A stretch of DNA of 64,000 nt from Meandrina meandrites (GCA_963693305.1 OY855905.1:3582701-3646700); one strand, 5' to 3'. Shown: positions 60,601 through 63,990, counted from the first letter of the stretch. Notes: generated by a model not told the origin, from the sequence alone. Program-made: numbers and translations.

Positions 60601-62739
60601 ACGTAAATGTATGCACTAAGCATAAGTCTTTTTTGTTGTGCATGAGAATCTGTTTACACTTCATTTATGAGCGAATTTGAAGTTGTGTCGGTTTCGCATC
60701 TTTTCGTAAATATTTACAATTCAATTAATGCTGCTCTCAAACTTGTTCATGTTTGTACACTTTATACAGACATTGTTTATTAAATATTTCATTTGCACTA
60801 ATTGTTTGGTGTTTTAGTTAGTCGAGTTAACTGTGATGTTCATTATCGGATTTGAAAACAATATTAAATTATTAAGCTTCACGGATCAAAATCACGATTT
60901 CGATTTGTAAAAATCCTGCAAACAAAAACGAGTAAAACTACTCAGCGATACTGCACACCAAGATATTTTTAAGTGATCTATTATCCAACCGCTCTTTTTG
61001 ATACTCGATTGCATTTGTTTTGTTTCTCTTATCAGCGAGTGCGTTGAAATGATCTTGAAATCTTGTACGGGTAAACCAATACATATTTCGCCGATTTCGT
61101 TGCGAGTTACCCGTGTTTGGCTCAGTGAGTTCAGACTACCTCCCGGGCTTTCCCTACCGCATATTTGCTTACCAGAAATGAAGAAAATTGAATCAGTTCT
61201 CTTCATAAAATTCCCTTAGGTATTTAACAACGCATACGATAAAACAGAATTAGATTATTATCATGCAACCAAACCGCAGCGAAAAGACAGAGGACGGTTC
61301 AAAACAACATTGTAAGCTTTATTTTAAGTTAGCGTGCATCACTTCCCAAATCACAAACTGTCACAATTCTTACACAAAATCTGACTTACAAAACCGGCAC
61401 CACCAATTTGCAGAGTTTGTTTTACTGCGGTGATTTTCTCAGTTTGCCGTGGTGTGAGTTCATTTGGTTTACTGTGTTTAGCAGCGATTTACTTTGTTTT
61501 TCTGTACTTTTTTTTGCCTTGAGTTGATTTTTTGCCCTTACTGTTTTGTATTAAACTAAAACAAGATCAAGGTCCTTTTTACATTGAATAACTCATAAAG
61601 GTGTATTAATTAGTGTACAGAAAACGTTGTAAAAAGTTTTACAAAGATATCTGTTGTGTGCTCCTACGTGCGTACGTGAGGAACCCAACAAAGTGCACTC
61701 GTCAATTTCGGTTTAACCTCGAAATATGTTGACATCACTTTCGTCAACAAAACCATGAGAGGTTTTTACATGTAAGATATTTTATACTTAAAAGTTTAAC
61801 CATGAGCGATTAAAAACTAATTTATTTTGTACCACTGTATAAGCTTAGAAATAGTGTGGCTACTTATTTGCTAATGATAAATGGGAGCTACGCTTTTAGG
61901 CCTGCCTAAATCTATATATTATTCAAATTATGTATAGCGATCAACTGACGAGGTCTTAGACGAATTCGAAACCGGTATTGTAAATCGCATATGTAAATTA
62001 GTGTGTAGAAAGTAAATGCAAATTAGGTTTTTCCAAATCAAGATGAAATCCAAAAGAAATGATATTTTAATCGAGATAGCGGGGAGCTCGAGATAAGCGA
62101 GCTCAATTCTAGTAACAACAGTTAAAGATTATTACTCTTTAGCATAACGAATCTTACTTACAGCAACGTTAACCCTGTATTTTGCTGGAAAATACTTTGA
62201 GGCAAGGATTGCAATTGATTCTGGTCTAGATACCTACAGAATAAAGAGGCTCACATGTATGATTTTGTTTTTAGAATAATGTCCTTAAGAAAACAATTGA
62301 ACGTAGGAGTAGGTGGATGACTTCTAGACAGACTTTGAAATCCTAAGGATGGAAAATTCAGCGGAAAGCTTTCACAAATACAATGACGGCTCTTAATAGC
62401 TTTTTGCTTCTTAATTCGAATTTACCCCAAATAATAGAGGATGTAGTTCTTTTGAGCAGCGAAAAGAAGAAATGACCAACCCTACTTTTCGCAGCTGACA
62501 TCAAATTGAAGGCAGAAAGTTTTGGGGAAAGCAAGACAATATGGTGATACATTTATTACATTTGCTTTTAAGAAATAAAACATTGAAGTATCTGTTGAAA
62601 AAGTTGATTATCAGTCTCTGTCTATCCAGGTGGGATTAATGCTAGTGAGGAAGAAGCCCTTACTTACAGCCTCGAAAGTCGAGTATTTGTGTCGAAAACT
62701 CCAAGAGGCAAGTTCTTTAACTGATTGTTAGACAAGTAC
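9806..62739 (-). CDS. Relaxin-receptor-like LGR (type C leucine-rich-repeat GPCR), 17 exons in window, 5' incomplete
   Basis: The gene was assembled from exons with matching splice sites and phase. On the - strand the segments are 62739-62668, 62233-62162, 57568-57497, 42068-41997, 35928-35857, 35309-35238, 34350-34279, 31960-31889 (damaged), 18327-18256, 16737-16666, 14628-13668, 13274-13193, 12937-12881, 12451-12392, 11614-11558, 11379-11320 and about 10131-9806. The ten 72-nt exons each encode one 24-residue LRR in phase 2, the known modular architecture of LGR genes. The 7TM part resembles RXFP relaxin/insulin-like peptide receptors, in the DGLMGVYL and NIVFPFS blocks. The product should be a cell-surface hormone receptor signalling through G proteins. 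The signal peptide, early LRRs and any LDLa module lie right of the window. The two segments near the right edge could be separated from the rest if the gene is rearranged, but phase and repeat class agree throughout. Confidence 0.82.
10340..10710 (+). repeat. Dispersed repeat, copy matching 32304-32690
   Basis: About 370 bp in direct orientation share many blocks with 32304-32690. Examples are GCTGTTTTGGGT, CTAGAGCGC, GCGGATCGAGTA and GTGTGTCATGACAGA. They are diverged and non-coding. Both copies lie outside exons of the LGR gene. Confidence 0.65.
10741..11053. repeat. GGTTATAAGCCC-type MITE, copy 1
   Basis: Rich in (C)n-GGTTATA(A/G)GCCC and CTTATAAGCCC words at both ends, ending CTTATAACGGGAATTTTATGGTA. 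It shares a central block (GGATGACAGTACTGAACAGGGTTAAATG) with 15685-16082. The inverted termini suggest a non-autonomous DNA element. Confidence 0.65.
11320..11379 (-). CDS. LGR gene: tail exon B, copy 2
   Basis: A 60-nt exon, phase 1 at both ends, with acceptor TTCTAG and donor GTACAA. It encodes DPKDGETMKIPVIRLSPPDQ. It is clearly related to tail exon B copy 1 (12392-12451): both end in a (L)xPPDQ motif and have identical length and phase. Confidence 0.75.
11558..11614 (-). CDS. LGR gene: tail exon A, copy 2
   Basis: A 57-nt exon, phase 1 at both ends, with acceptor TTTCAG and donor GTAATG. It encodes the acidic EEQQDPEGIEDNEEPHGEE. It is paralogous to tail exon A copy 1 (12881-12937), sharing EQQxPxGIxxNxxPxGEE. 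Confidence 0.78.
12392..12451 (-). CDS. LGR gene: tail exon B, copy 1
   Basis: A 60-nt exon, phase 1 at both ends, with acceptor TTTTAG and donor GTACAG. It encodes DHEGGQMLEMQVLGLPPPDQ. The Pro-rich LPPPDQ end could be a docking motif, but this is inference only. Confidence 0.76.
12553..12793. repeat. (GAAC)n / (GAAT)n microsatellite
   Basis: About 240 bases of GAAC units with scattered GAGC variants, ending in GAAT units. The repeat has no stops in several frames, which creates long artificial FVRS/NERT open frames. It lies in the intron between tail exons A and B, copy 1. The homologous intron of copy 2 has only a few degenerate units near 11428-11455. Confidence 0.97.
12881..12937 (-). 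CDS. LGR gene: tail exon A, copy 1
   Basis: A 57-nt exon, phase 1 at both ends, with acceptor ATATCAG and donor GTAAAA. It encodes DEQQYPDGIDNNQQPNGEE with the first Asp split across the junction. Its 5' neighbour (13193-13274) ends in phase 1, as required. Confidence 0.78.
13193..13274 (-). CDS. LGR gene: helix-8 exon after the 7TM
   Basis: An 82-nt exon with acceptor TTTTCCAG and donor GTGAAG, phase 0 in and phase 1 out. It encodes VQEVLGNKMKQLRSYLRN followed by TFNCPQNQH. Placed after STPK of the 7TM exon, it gives an amphipathic helix-8-like segment and a Cys that could be palmitoylated. It replaces the VKQYFKYM end obtained when the donor at 13667 is not used. Confidence 0.78.
13617..13667 (-). 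other. Intron-retained alternative C-terminus of the LGR
   Basis: If the donor at 13666-13667 is ignored, the 7TM frame continues for 16 codons (VKQYFKYMVIRYALVG) and stops. The result would be a receptor with a very short tail. Both versions begin with a plausible helix 8. Which one is used cannot be decided from sequence. Confidence 0.45.
13668..14628 (-). CDS. LGR gene: hinge and seven-transmembrane exon (RXFP-like)
   Basis: A 961-nt exon with acceptor CATTGTAG (phase 2) and donor AAG|GTAAAA (phase 0). It starts in the last LRR (SLDTNL) and has a Cys-rich hinge (CC, C, C within 35 residues) of the kind that links LRRs to the membrane domain in LGRs. Counted from the Met at 14639, helices lie near residues 46-66, 74-97, 119-143, 161-182, 218-243, 262-285 and 298-320. 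Landmarks are SDGLMGVYL in TM2, Cys119 and Cys203 for the extracellular disulfide, ADRLKNIVFP in place of DRY, CCWAP in TM6 and NPLLY in TM7. The TM2 and TM3/ICL2 blocks are typical of relaxin-family receptors. Without splicing, the frame runs on from 13667 to a stop at 13617. Confidence 0.92.
14629..15684. other. Intron, no other feature seen
   Basis: AT-rich intron of the LGR gene. A short GC-rich inverted pair (ATGGCCGCCA / TGGCGGCTA) flanks a C-run near 15218-15280. No exon-like or RNA-like sequence is seen. Confidence 0.45.
15685..16082. repeat. GGTTATAAGCCC-type MITE, copy 2
   Basis: It begins TACCGTAAAATTCCGGTTGTAAGCCCC and ends in CCCAGGGCTTA. The central block is shared with the copy at 10741-11053. 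Relative to copy 1 it has an extra segment of roughly 100 bp near 15805-15915. Confidence 0.65.
16083..16665. other. Intron, no other feature seen
   Basis: Intron between LRR exon 16666-16737 and the MITE. No supported feature. Confidence 0.4.
16666..16737 (-). CDS. LGR gene: last complete LRR exon
   Basis: A 72-nt exon with acceptor AATTTGCAG and donor GTAAGA, phase 2 in and out. It encodes FLHYNDMHELPKGFFKELKQ and the start of the next repeat. It fits the xLxxNxLxxLPxxxFxxLxxL pattern and joins the hinge exon in frame. Confidence 0.87.
16738..18255. other. Intron with one dispersed repeat
   Basis: About 17283-17480 holds the GCGCCGAAGGCGC repeat, related to the - strand of 9266-9440. The rest of the intron shows no supported gene or RNA. 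Confidence 0.45.
18256..18327 (-). CDS. LGR gene: LRR exon
   Basis: A 72-nt exon with acceptor GTTTAAG and donor GTAAGT, phase 2 in and out. It encodes YLSENKLQHLPERIFKGLKG and matches the LRR consensus. The acceptor has an A before the AG (AAG) but follows a T-rich tract. Confidence 0.87.
18328..19136. other. Intron, no gene seen
   Basis: No exon-like sequence. The 18750-18950 stretch contains TTGGTTGCCATGGTGACATA, echoed near 29750 (GTTGCCATGGTAACATA), which may mark a diverged dispersed repeat. Confidence 0.4.
19137..19371. mobile_element. MITE with TAGAGAGGTTAAGCATGAC termini, copy 1
   Basis: The ends are inverted (TAGAGAGGTTAAGCATGACGTT at the left, AACGTCATGCTTAACCTCTCTA partner at the right). 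CGGCAAACGGCAAA words adjoin both. A second copy lies at 22426-22634. There is no coding capacity. The target duplication is short and not resolved. Confidence 0.7.
19715..19971 (+). repeat. Left terminal inverted repeat with ten subterminal motifs
   Basis: Ten CCATAAATGTAATA-type units with short variable spacers, followed by GACTTCCAAATCAAGGGGCTACAA. Unit order and spacers are conserved in the right repeat, so the array is part of the functional end rather than a random microsatellite. Confidence 0.9.
19972..21660. other. Non-coding left part of the Ginger-like element
   Basis: No supported gene. A small inverted pair around CCTACGCAGACG and CGTCTGCGTAG lies at about 20110-20188. A TATATA run near 20545-20560 is the only promoter-like sequence seen. 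Confidence 0.4.
21661..22159 (+). pseudogene. Transposase exon 1 (N-terminal, KRBA2/Ginger-like), disrupted
   Basis: This is the N-terminal portion of the integrase-type transposase, upstream of the catalytic core. The first part reads MSAVDDAVQLTKSEFDVLAS in one frame and hits a TAG stop near 21859. The conserved part (FSIQNVNGEEKLFFDG, KSELRDVVRKEFKHCKGIGA, then ISRSIRARAVQ) continues in another frame, so a nonsense change and a frameshift separate them. The exon ends at a clean CAG|GTAAGA donor at 22159, phase 0. Its partner acceptor is at 24287-24288. The splice is inferred because the joined residues sit where this family has an uninterrupted segment before the first catalytic Asp. Confidence 0.65.
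22426..22634. mobile_element. MITE with TAGAGAGGTTAAGCATGAC-type termini, copy 2
   Basis: A diverged copy of the family at 19137-19371, with inverted TTAAGCATGAC and GTTATGCTTAA ends. It lies inside the Ginger-like element's intron and so inserted after, or travelled with, that element. Confidence 0.6.
22923..23577. mobile_element. 655-bp TTAA-flanked MITE
   Basis: The ends are GGACGTTCGCGC and GCGCAAACGTCC (inverted, one mismatch), flanked by TTAA at 22919-22922 and 23578-23581. TTAA duplications are typical of piggyBac-type elements, but the termini alone do not prove that. It is non-coding and sits inside the intron of the Ginger-like transposase gene. Confidence 0.6.
23690..23835. repeat. 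CTTCGG-rich degenerate tandem repeat, copy 1
   Basis: Irregular repeats of (A/T)CTTCGGA/G words about 12-20 bases apart. A similar stretch occurs at 34720-34850. They open spurious frames on both strands. Confidence 0.5.
24289..26370 (+). CDS. Transposase exon 2: integrase core, OTU protease, F-box-like domain
   Basis: This open exon follows a TTTTCCTTTTAG acceptor. Numbering is from the Met at 24316. The DDE integrase core starts with HQIDLVDM just before the Met, which holds the first catalytic Asp. Asp60 (QCDNGGEF) and Glu95 (GKVERSH) give a D-x34-E spacing typical of retroviral integrases. A basic, SH3-like VGETVLIRFPF region follows near 218. An OTU cysteine-protease domain covers about 340-475, with GDGNC (Cys352) and IHYVCLV (His468) as catalytic landmarks. 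After an acidic and Gln-rich linker (about 480-563), LESLPEEILDMIVNLSM at 566 looks like an F-box helix. The C-terminus is hydrophobic. No stop interrupts this exon, although exon 1 is broken. OTU is established for Ginger1; the F-box reading is inference. Confidence 0.8.
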   Translation, partial: VRHQIDLVDMQRTSAKLHGKTFRYILTVQDIFSRYVWLRPLTGKGSKQVAKELQELYCEVGPPKVLQCDNGGEFKKAVEQLCRKLEVKIIRSSPYHPQSQGKVERSHRTLRKKIMYDLGHMSKVGVNWVSQLREYQKILNEEPMDVLGSQSPFEVFYGRETNAVTQRFPGGFCGKESSSSKSANVLPKDNHFTKQSDQTTKIRAKAKAADKVWDKRYIQRRMKNNPPSKYSVGETVLIRFPFSKKSRTAPKRRFVVEGKVIKRNLRIAKYKIWFENPTTKSHQCTWVSVEDITSLKAEKEKRKKDLAKERLKSKGKNLNRKERLSSHRKKFYIPLERKDNHEAFWDQGFDISFNPAGDGNCQFAAVAHALQDVGIYRSNETLRREVVQYLSDNPNAVDGSPLELFAAMPWSEYLNTMAQNSTYGDQLTLQAMANLYLVEIIVVSSLGPEGRTVISPQNCEPVARVFLGHFSEDEGIHYVCLVATNRVNQESDEETNSSEGNENILEDGEENKHQQNDYENGIEDDVVLSNDEQDVTNAEKHVEQLEELQQQQQQPQEEQHEEEQQEKEQQGEVKLESLPEEILDMIVNLSMTGHNRTIIDTYDALSHTSTTLKRLVSRYIRRLPKISASRDMYPGLHSMRQILKQYGRGSGLVLALKEIINSPQWINAWINVLFTGVGTWMYVTAIFWKKGKK
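26371..27200. other. 3' non-coding part of the Ginger-like element
   Basis: No supported gene. An imperfect duplication of GGAAAAAAGGAAAGAAGTAG occurs directly at the end of the transposase frame (26350-26390). Confidence 0.4.
27201..27460 (-). repeat. Right terminal inverted repeat with ten subterminal motifs
   Basis: The inverse of 19715-19971, with the same unit order. The outermost unit contains a 4-base insertion (ATGCATTTATGG) relative to the left copy. Confidence 0.9.
27466..31409. other. Intron stretch, no supported gene
   Basis: No exon with splice sites was found on either strand. Two inverted, diverged segments near 27783-27870 and 28140-28245 share TACAGCTATTTCGAGAAA(C/G)GTTGTCGGA. 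An inverted pair AAAAGTAGACTTTG(A/T) flanks about 28790-29092 and could delimit a 300-bp MITE. The open frame at 30301-30519 (-) is hydrophobic but matches nothing I recognise. Confidence 0.4.
31410..31686 (+). mobile_element. tRNA-derived SINE with (ATGT)n tail
   Basis: The head (about 31410-31492) is tRNA-like. An anticodon arm CTGGA-CTTGTAA-TCCGG gives a TGT (Thr-type) anticodon, and a GGTTCAAATCC B box follows. The T stem has mismatches, so it is not a functional tRNA. A body of about 180 bp is unrelated to tRNA. The element ends in ATGTATGTATGT repeats at 31662-31686, a usual SINE tail. It would be transcribed by RNA polymerase III and mobilised by a partner LINE. Confidence 0.72.
31889..31960 (-). 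pseudogene. LGR gene: LRR exon lacking a splice acceptor
   Basis: This 72-nt block has an intact LRR reading (SLLYNQIEELPAEIFANLTE, phase 2) and a perfect GTAAGT donor. The two bases before it on the - strand are TA, not AG, and no pyrimidine tract precedes it (GATGAGATTCGTCGATA). The nearest upstream AG would shift the frame and bring in a stop. All neighbouring LRR exons are phase 2, so skipping this one keeps the receptor in frame. Either the exon is dead or an unusual acceptor is used. Confidence 0.7.
32304..32690 (+). repeat. Dispersed repeat, copy matching 10340-10710
   Basis: A diverged direct copy of the repeat described at 10340-10710. Non-coding. Confidence 0.6.
33035..33863. repeat. 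Dispersed inverted-repeat element, copy 2 (complete)
   Basis: The left end CCAATTCGCACTAGCGGACAA and right end TTGTCCTCTAGTGCGAATCGGCCC are inverted. It matches the interrupted copy at 3609-4695 and shows the uninserted state. The right terminus is tandemly doubled: two blocks of about 57 bp, each TGTCAAAAATG(A/C)TATGACATT...GCGAATCGGCCC-like, end at 33806 and 33863. Confidence 0.7.
33864..34278. other. Intron, no feature seen
   Basis: No supported feature on either strand. Confidence 0.4.
34279..34350 (-). CDS. LGR gene: LRR exon
   Basis: A 72-nt exon with acceptor CTCTTTTAG and donor GTAAGT, phase 2 in and out. It encodes DLSNNELQTLPQGVFSSLAK and matches the LRR consensus well. Confidence 0.88.
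34720..34860. repeat. CTTCGG-rich degenerate tandem repeat, copy 2
   Basis: Irregular (A/T)CTTCGG and TTTCGG words as at 23690-23835. GCGAATCTGATTGGTT occurs twice just upstream (about 34477 and 34681), suggesting a compound repeat. Confidence 0.45.
35238..35309 (-). CDS. LGR gene: LRR exon
   Basis: A 72-nt exon with acceptor GACTACAG and donor GTGAGT, phase 2 in and out. It encodes WLQENQINKLPPVIFKDLIS. Confidence 0.87.
35857..35928 (-). CDS. LGR gene: LRR exon
   Basis: A 72-nt exon with acceptor ACATGCAG and donor GTGAGT, phase 2 in and out. It encodes ILHNNNLVELQESLFFGLKS. The usual LP is LQ here. The overlapping + strand open frame (35483-35953) is a shadow. Confidence 0.86.
37164..37587. 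mobile_element. Nested ~0.4-kb insertion with 13-bp duplication
   Basis: TCTTATGATATGA occurs at 37151-37163 and 37575-37587. The opposite arm of the host element has no intervening sequence. Inside, about 95 bp around CAATATTTCGGCTCTATTTCAGAG (37184-37290) recurs inverted at 37430-37520. Confidence 0.65.
38873..39039. mobile_element. Short GGCGGATCCAG-ended MITE
   Basis: Inverted ends AGTGGCGGATCCAG and CTGGATCCGCCACT enclose about 140 bp with C/G-rich subterminal runs. A related copy is at 45206-45346. Confidence 0.65.
41997..42068 (-). CDS. LGR gene: LRR exon
   Basis: A 72-nt exon with acceptor TATTTGTAG and donor GTAAGT, phase 2 in and out. It encodes FLNHNQLQDLPQNIFKNNVK. Confidence 0.88.
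42186..42425. repeat. Diverged fragment of the 5.6-kb element's terminus
   Basis: GAGTCATTGTCTGAGAAATCAGGCAGTGCC resembles the outer end at 36153. TTAATTAACTAG(T)GGTTAATGTTTTGG-like sequence near 42355 resembles 36415-36450. A shortened relative of the same family. Confidence 0.45.
42936..42985 (-). mobile_element. LINE 3' tail with poly(A), separated from its ORF by the BEL insertion
   Basis: On the - strand the sequence after the CTAGT target site runs to TTTTATTAAAAAAAAAAC. It lies exactly where the 3' UTR of the LINE fragment at 54346-54519 would continue if the BEL element were absent. Confidence 0.55.
42986..43348 (+). repeat. BEL 5' LTR
   Basis: TG...CA-bounded direct repeat of 53920-54279, and the element's own promoter region. 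TATATAGTG lies near 43050. Confidence 0.9.
43392..43707 (+). pseudogene. BEL gag, N-terminal piece
   Basis: It starts MSTGLSFNGRTIDESERTRQ and encodes a hydrophilic, helical gag-like segment (HLGYLNKLYKDVEILMRNAE). It is cut at the TTAA site by the 4.3-kb insertion. The frame continues for 14 codons into the insertion before a stop at 43751. Confidence 0.7.
44544..47224. other. Core of the 4.3-kb element, no recognised gene
   Basis: Only short frames on both strands, none with identifiable motifs. It contains the MITE 45206-45346 and the diverged arm copy at about 46845-47165. Confidence 0.45.
45206..45346. mobile_element. Short GGCGGATC-ended MITE
   Basis: Inverted ends GGGCGGATCTAGG and CCTGGATCCGCCC with GC-rich subterminal runs. 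It belongs to the family at 38873-39039. Confidence 0.65.
48057..49359 (+). pseudogene. BEL gag, central part (frameshifted)
   Basis: It resumes gag after the insertion. One frame reads FDERFAEWSQTVQRIASESS up to 48228. The coiled-coil, Ser/Lys-rich section (about 48190-48700) and the TFDGNPLNYWLFI segment lie in another frame to 48919. A third frame (48979-49359) carries the last gag helices, so at least two frameshifts separate the pieces. I describe the breaks only. Confidence 0.7.
49490..49889 (+). pseudogene. BEL gag CCHC zinc-knuckle region
   Basis: It encodes LCDNCFGSGHMAMDC, a C-x2-C-x4-H-x4-C knuckle, preceded and followed by further Cys/His pairs, as is usual in BEL gag. A Pro/Glu/Ser-rich linker follows and then the protease, which is in a different frame. 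Confidence 0.7.
49826..50443 (+). pseudogene. BEL aspartic protease region
   Basis: The retropepsin-like active-site motif is ALLDPGSDVTL (DPGS where DTGS is usual), near 49927. The protease would process the polyprotein. A QRRGRRGQPYAVCTPLGWTL block follows, a conserved spacer between protease and RT in BEL elements. The frame stops at 50443. Confidence 0.7.
50616..52000 (+). pseudogene. BEL reverse transcriptase and RNase H
   Basis: Palm motifs are IRVVFDCSAKF, MVADVEGMFHQVRV and the YVDD active site (51180-51191). Next comes the BEL-type RNase H start (HFSDASEYGY, then SIPRLELAAAV and IYWTDSTVVL). The frame is left around 51970, where the remaining RNase H reading continues in the next frame, so a frameshift is present. 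Confidence 0.85.
51973..53757 (+). pseudogene. BEL RNase H end and integrase
   Basis: It contains WRHVDTCANPADIASRG (end of RNase H), the HHCC zinc finger (HHVTNLIIQNCHRQQGHSG...CMMCRKQ) and the DDE core (GVDYFGP, YSDNGINF, then GGIWERMIR). An in-frame TGA at 53113-53115 interrupts the core before the catalytic Glu. The C-terminal part (53173-53757) ends at VGDLVLVVDEKTPRGRWPMG, typical of BEL integrases. Inactive as it stands. Confidence 0.83.
53920..54279 (+). repeat. BEL 3' LTR
   Basis: A direct copy of 42986-43348. It is preceded by a purine-rich CGGGGCCGG tract, the likely polypurine primer site. Confidence 0.9.
54346..54519 (-). pseudogene. LINE ORF2 C-terminal remnant
   Basis: The - strand frame reads WEGKGPRKRGRPRNTWRRSL, then KSWYQLDCEAHDRRPW, and ends in a stop at 54346. 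This GRPRxTWRR block is the usual C-terminus of animal non-LTR reverse transcriptase ORFs. The copy is 5'-truncated. Its 3' UTR is cut by the BEL element and resumes at 42985. Confidence 0.7.
55620..56034. mobile_element. tRNA-bearing palindromic retroposon
   Basis: TCTCAATTTCACATG occurs at 55605-55619 and 56035-56049, consistent with a 15-bp target duplication. The main part, 55661-56034, is a palindrome with arms of 160 bp (55661-55820 and 55875-56034) and a 54-bp loop. The arms match almost perfectly. The tRNA-like sequence lies across the left inner arm and loop, on the - strand. Confidence 0.75.
55792..55864 (-). pseudogene. tRNA-like sequence (tRNA pseudogene / SINE head)
   Basis: The - strand reads GGCCTCGTAGCTCAGTCGGTAGAG, then a stem TCGGA/TCCGG and GTGGGTTCAAATCCCAC. 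It has good A and B boxes, a D arm and a perfect T arm. The acceptor stem pairs at six of seven positions. The anticodon loop has eight bases (AGATCTAA) instead of seven, so a standard anticodon cannot be assigned. A second partial T arm lies on the opposite palindrome arm. Confidence 0.65.
57497..57568 (-). CDS. LGR gene: LRR exon (duplicate 1)
   Basis: A 72-nt exon with acceptor TTCTGTAG and donor GTAAGT, phase 2 in and out. It encodes YLYQNQLQSLPQSIFQQNTE. It is almost identical to the exon at 62162-62233. Confidence 0.88.
58892..59585 (+). pseudogene. GIY-YIG endonuclease-domain remnant
   Basis: The first frame (58892-59377) reads a basic linker, CARVDCLVC and then VTYELVCQACRDKYIGETS, which corresponds to the GIY...YIG core. 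A TGA at 59375-59377 interrupts it. In-frame sequence then gives SAYTRGREH, and a frameshift moves the conserved SLMWRHSCDRHE and AMLRQVTESIVINKI parts into another frame, ending at 59585. The combination matches the C-terminal end of Penelope-like polyproteins. Non-functional. Confidence 0.68.
59586..61991. other. 3' non-coding part of the GIY-YIG element
   Basis: No supported gene on either strand apart from the GC palindrome and microsatellite noted. It may contain further nested insertions that I cannot delimit. Confidence 0.35.
59822..59850. repeat. (GTCC)n microsatellite
   Basis: Seven consecutive GTCC units. Confidence 0.9.
62162..62233 (-). CDS. LGR gene: LRR exon (duplicate 2)
   Basis: A 72-nt exon with acceptor TTCTGTAG and donor GTAAGT, phase 2 in and out. 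It encodes YLDQNQLQSLPQSIFQQNTG. Differences from 57497-57568 are confined mostly to the last third (TGLTLL versus TELKWL). Confidence 0.88.
62668..62739 (-). CDS. LGR gene: LRR exon (most 5' in window)
   Basis: A 72-nt exon with acceptor CTTGATAG and donor GTAAGT, phase 2 in and out. It encodes YLSNNQLKNLPLGVFDTNTR. Because it enters in phase 2, at least one further exon must lie beyond the window. Confidence 0.87.
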
Positions 62740-62914
62740 CTATCAAGAAATAGACAATATAAGAACAAAAAATTTCGCTGAAATAAAAATTTGAGAGTAG
62801 ATAAGACACCCGAGCCATCCCCCCTTGCGCGCCCCTGCTAACTATTTTTCGACAGTTAATATGTTCTTAAAACTTTTTAAACTTCCGAACTATTGCATTA
62901 AAATTCTAAAATTG

Positions 62915-63990
62915 ACCGTATGAAAAAATATGGTGTTATTCGTAAAGCTGAGGAACCAACTGAATGGGTTAGTTCTTTAGTAGTCGTGGAGAAACCAATT
63001 GGTAAGGTGCGATTGTGTTTAGATCCTCGAGATCCAGGGAGAGCATTATCCTATGAAAACTGTGGAAGAAGTTGCAGCTGAACTGAGTGATGCCAAAATA
63101 TTTAGTGTTCTTGACGAGAAAAGATCAGAACTCTTAACAATCAACACACCATTTGGTCGATACCAGTACCTCGGATGCAATTTGGTATCAACTTAGCCCC
63201 GGAGATCTTTCAAAAGATTACGAATCAAGGGATGTTGCCCAACAATAAAAGCAAGACAGTGATTAACAAAATGAAACCTCAGTTGGCAAGATATCACTTA
63301 TGTCCAGGATTGTTCAGGATTGTTCAGCAAGTACTTCATATATGACTGGGTTATTGACCATTATCATACTACTTCATATTTGACTGAATTATGTGTGTTT
63401 AGGTTAACTTTTTTCAGTGAGGACACATTGTGATGCTTATTATAAAGAACGTGCATCGCATTAGCGTTTAATCCTGGACATATCTGCAAGGTGAGGTGAT
63501 AGTCAGTACCAATGGCGTTGAGTTCAGTAGCCATGCGTTTGCAGAATTTGCAAAGGAATACTGGTTCAAGCATATTACTTCATCGCCAAGATACCTACAG
63601 AGTAATGTCTTGCAGAACAAGCTGTGCAAACAGCTAAGAACGTTATGAATAAAGCAAAAGTTGAATGAAAAGATTTTCAGCTTGGGTTGCTTGACTACTG
63701 AAACACTCCAATTTAGGAAATTGGCCTCTCACCAGCACGGATGCTTATGGGGCGTCGAATTAGAACCAACCTACCTACTACACCTGCATTGCTAAAGCCA
63801 CTAAAGCCAACCCTGTATCAAGGAAAGTTAGAGTCGTCTTGCAGAAATACAGCAGCAGGACTACAGCCTAAGTGCGAAAGTTCTGAAACCTCTGAATATA
63901 GGGGACACTGTCGAGGCAGAAAGCCAGGACTTAAAATATGGACATCTGCGGTAGTTACCAGGGTAACCGAAGCGCCAAGATTGTACGCTG
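62915..63990 (+). pseudogene. Decayed Gypsy-type pol fragment (RT and integrase pieces)
   Basis: The RT part reads MKKYGVIRKAEEPTEWVSSL and KPIGKVRLCLDPRDP, then FSVLDEKRSELLTINTPFGR. An integrase part near 63510-63800 reads VSTNGVEFSSHAFAEFAKEY and LSPARMLMGRRIRTNLPTTP. Stops and shifts are frequent, and the sequence between has been deleted. These blocks are typical of Gypsy/Metaviridae pol. The fragment continues to, or past, the window edge. Confidence 0.72.

Larger units (their letters stand above)
58763..62045 (+). mobile_element. Penelope-like element remnant (GIY-YIG), 3.3 kb, 11-bp target duplication
   Basis: AAATCCAAAAG is duplicated at 58752-58762 and 62046-62056, and unit 1 of the tandem duplication shows the uninterrupted site. 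A 54-bp inverted pair (CATCTTGATTTGGAAAAACC...) lies at 58809-58866 and 61992-62045. The coding remnant is a GIY-YIG domain as in Penelope-like retroelements. The long 3' part is non-coding. Nested pieces include a GC-rich palindrome (GGCGCCGAAGGCGCC, about 59741-59760). Confidence 0.6.
57700..62345. repeat. Tandem duplication, unit 2 (carries an LRR exon)
   Basis: A second copy of the unit described at 54490-57690. It is interrupted at 58763-62045 by the GIY-YIG element, flanked by AAATCCAAAAG. Confidence 0.78.
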
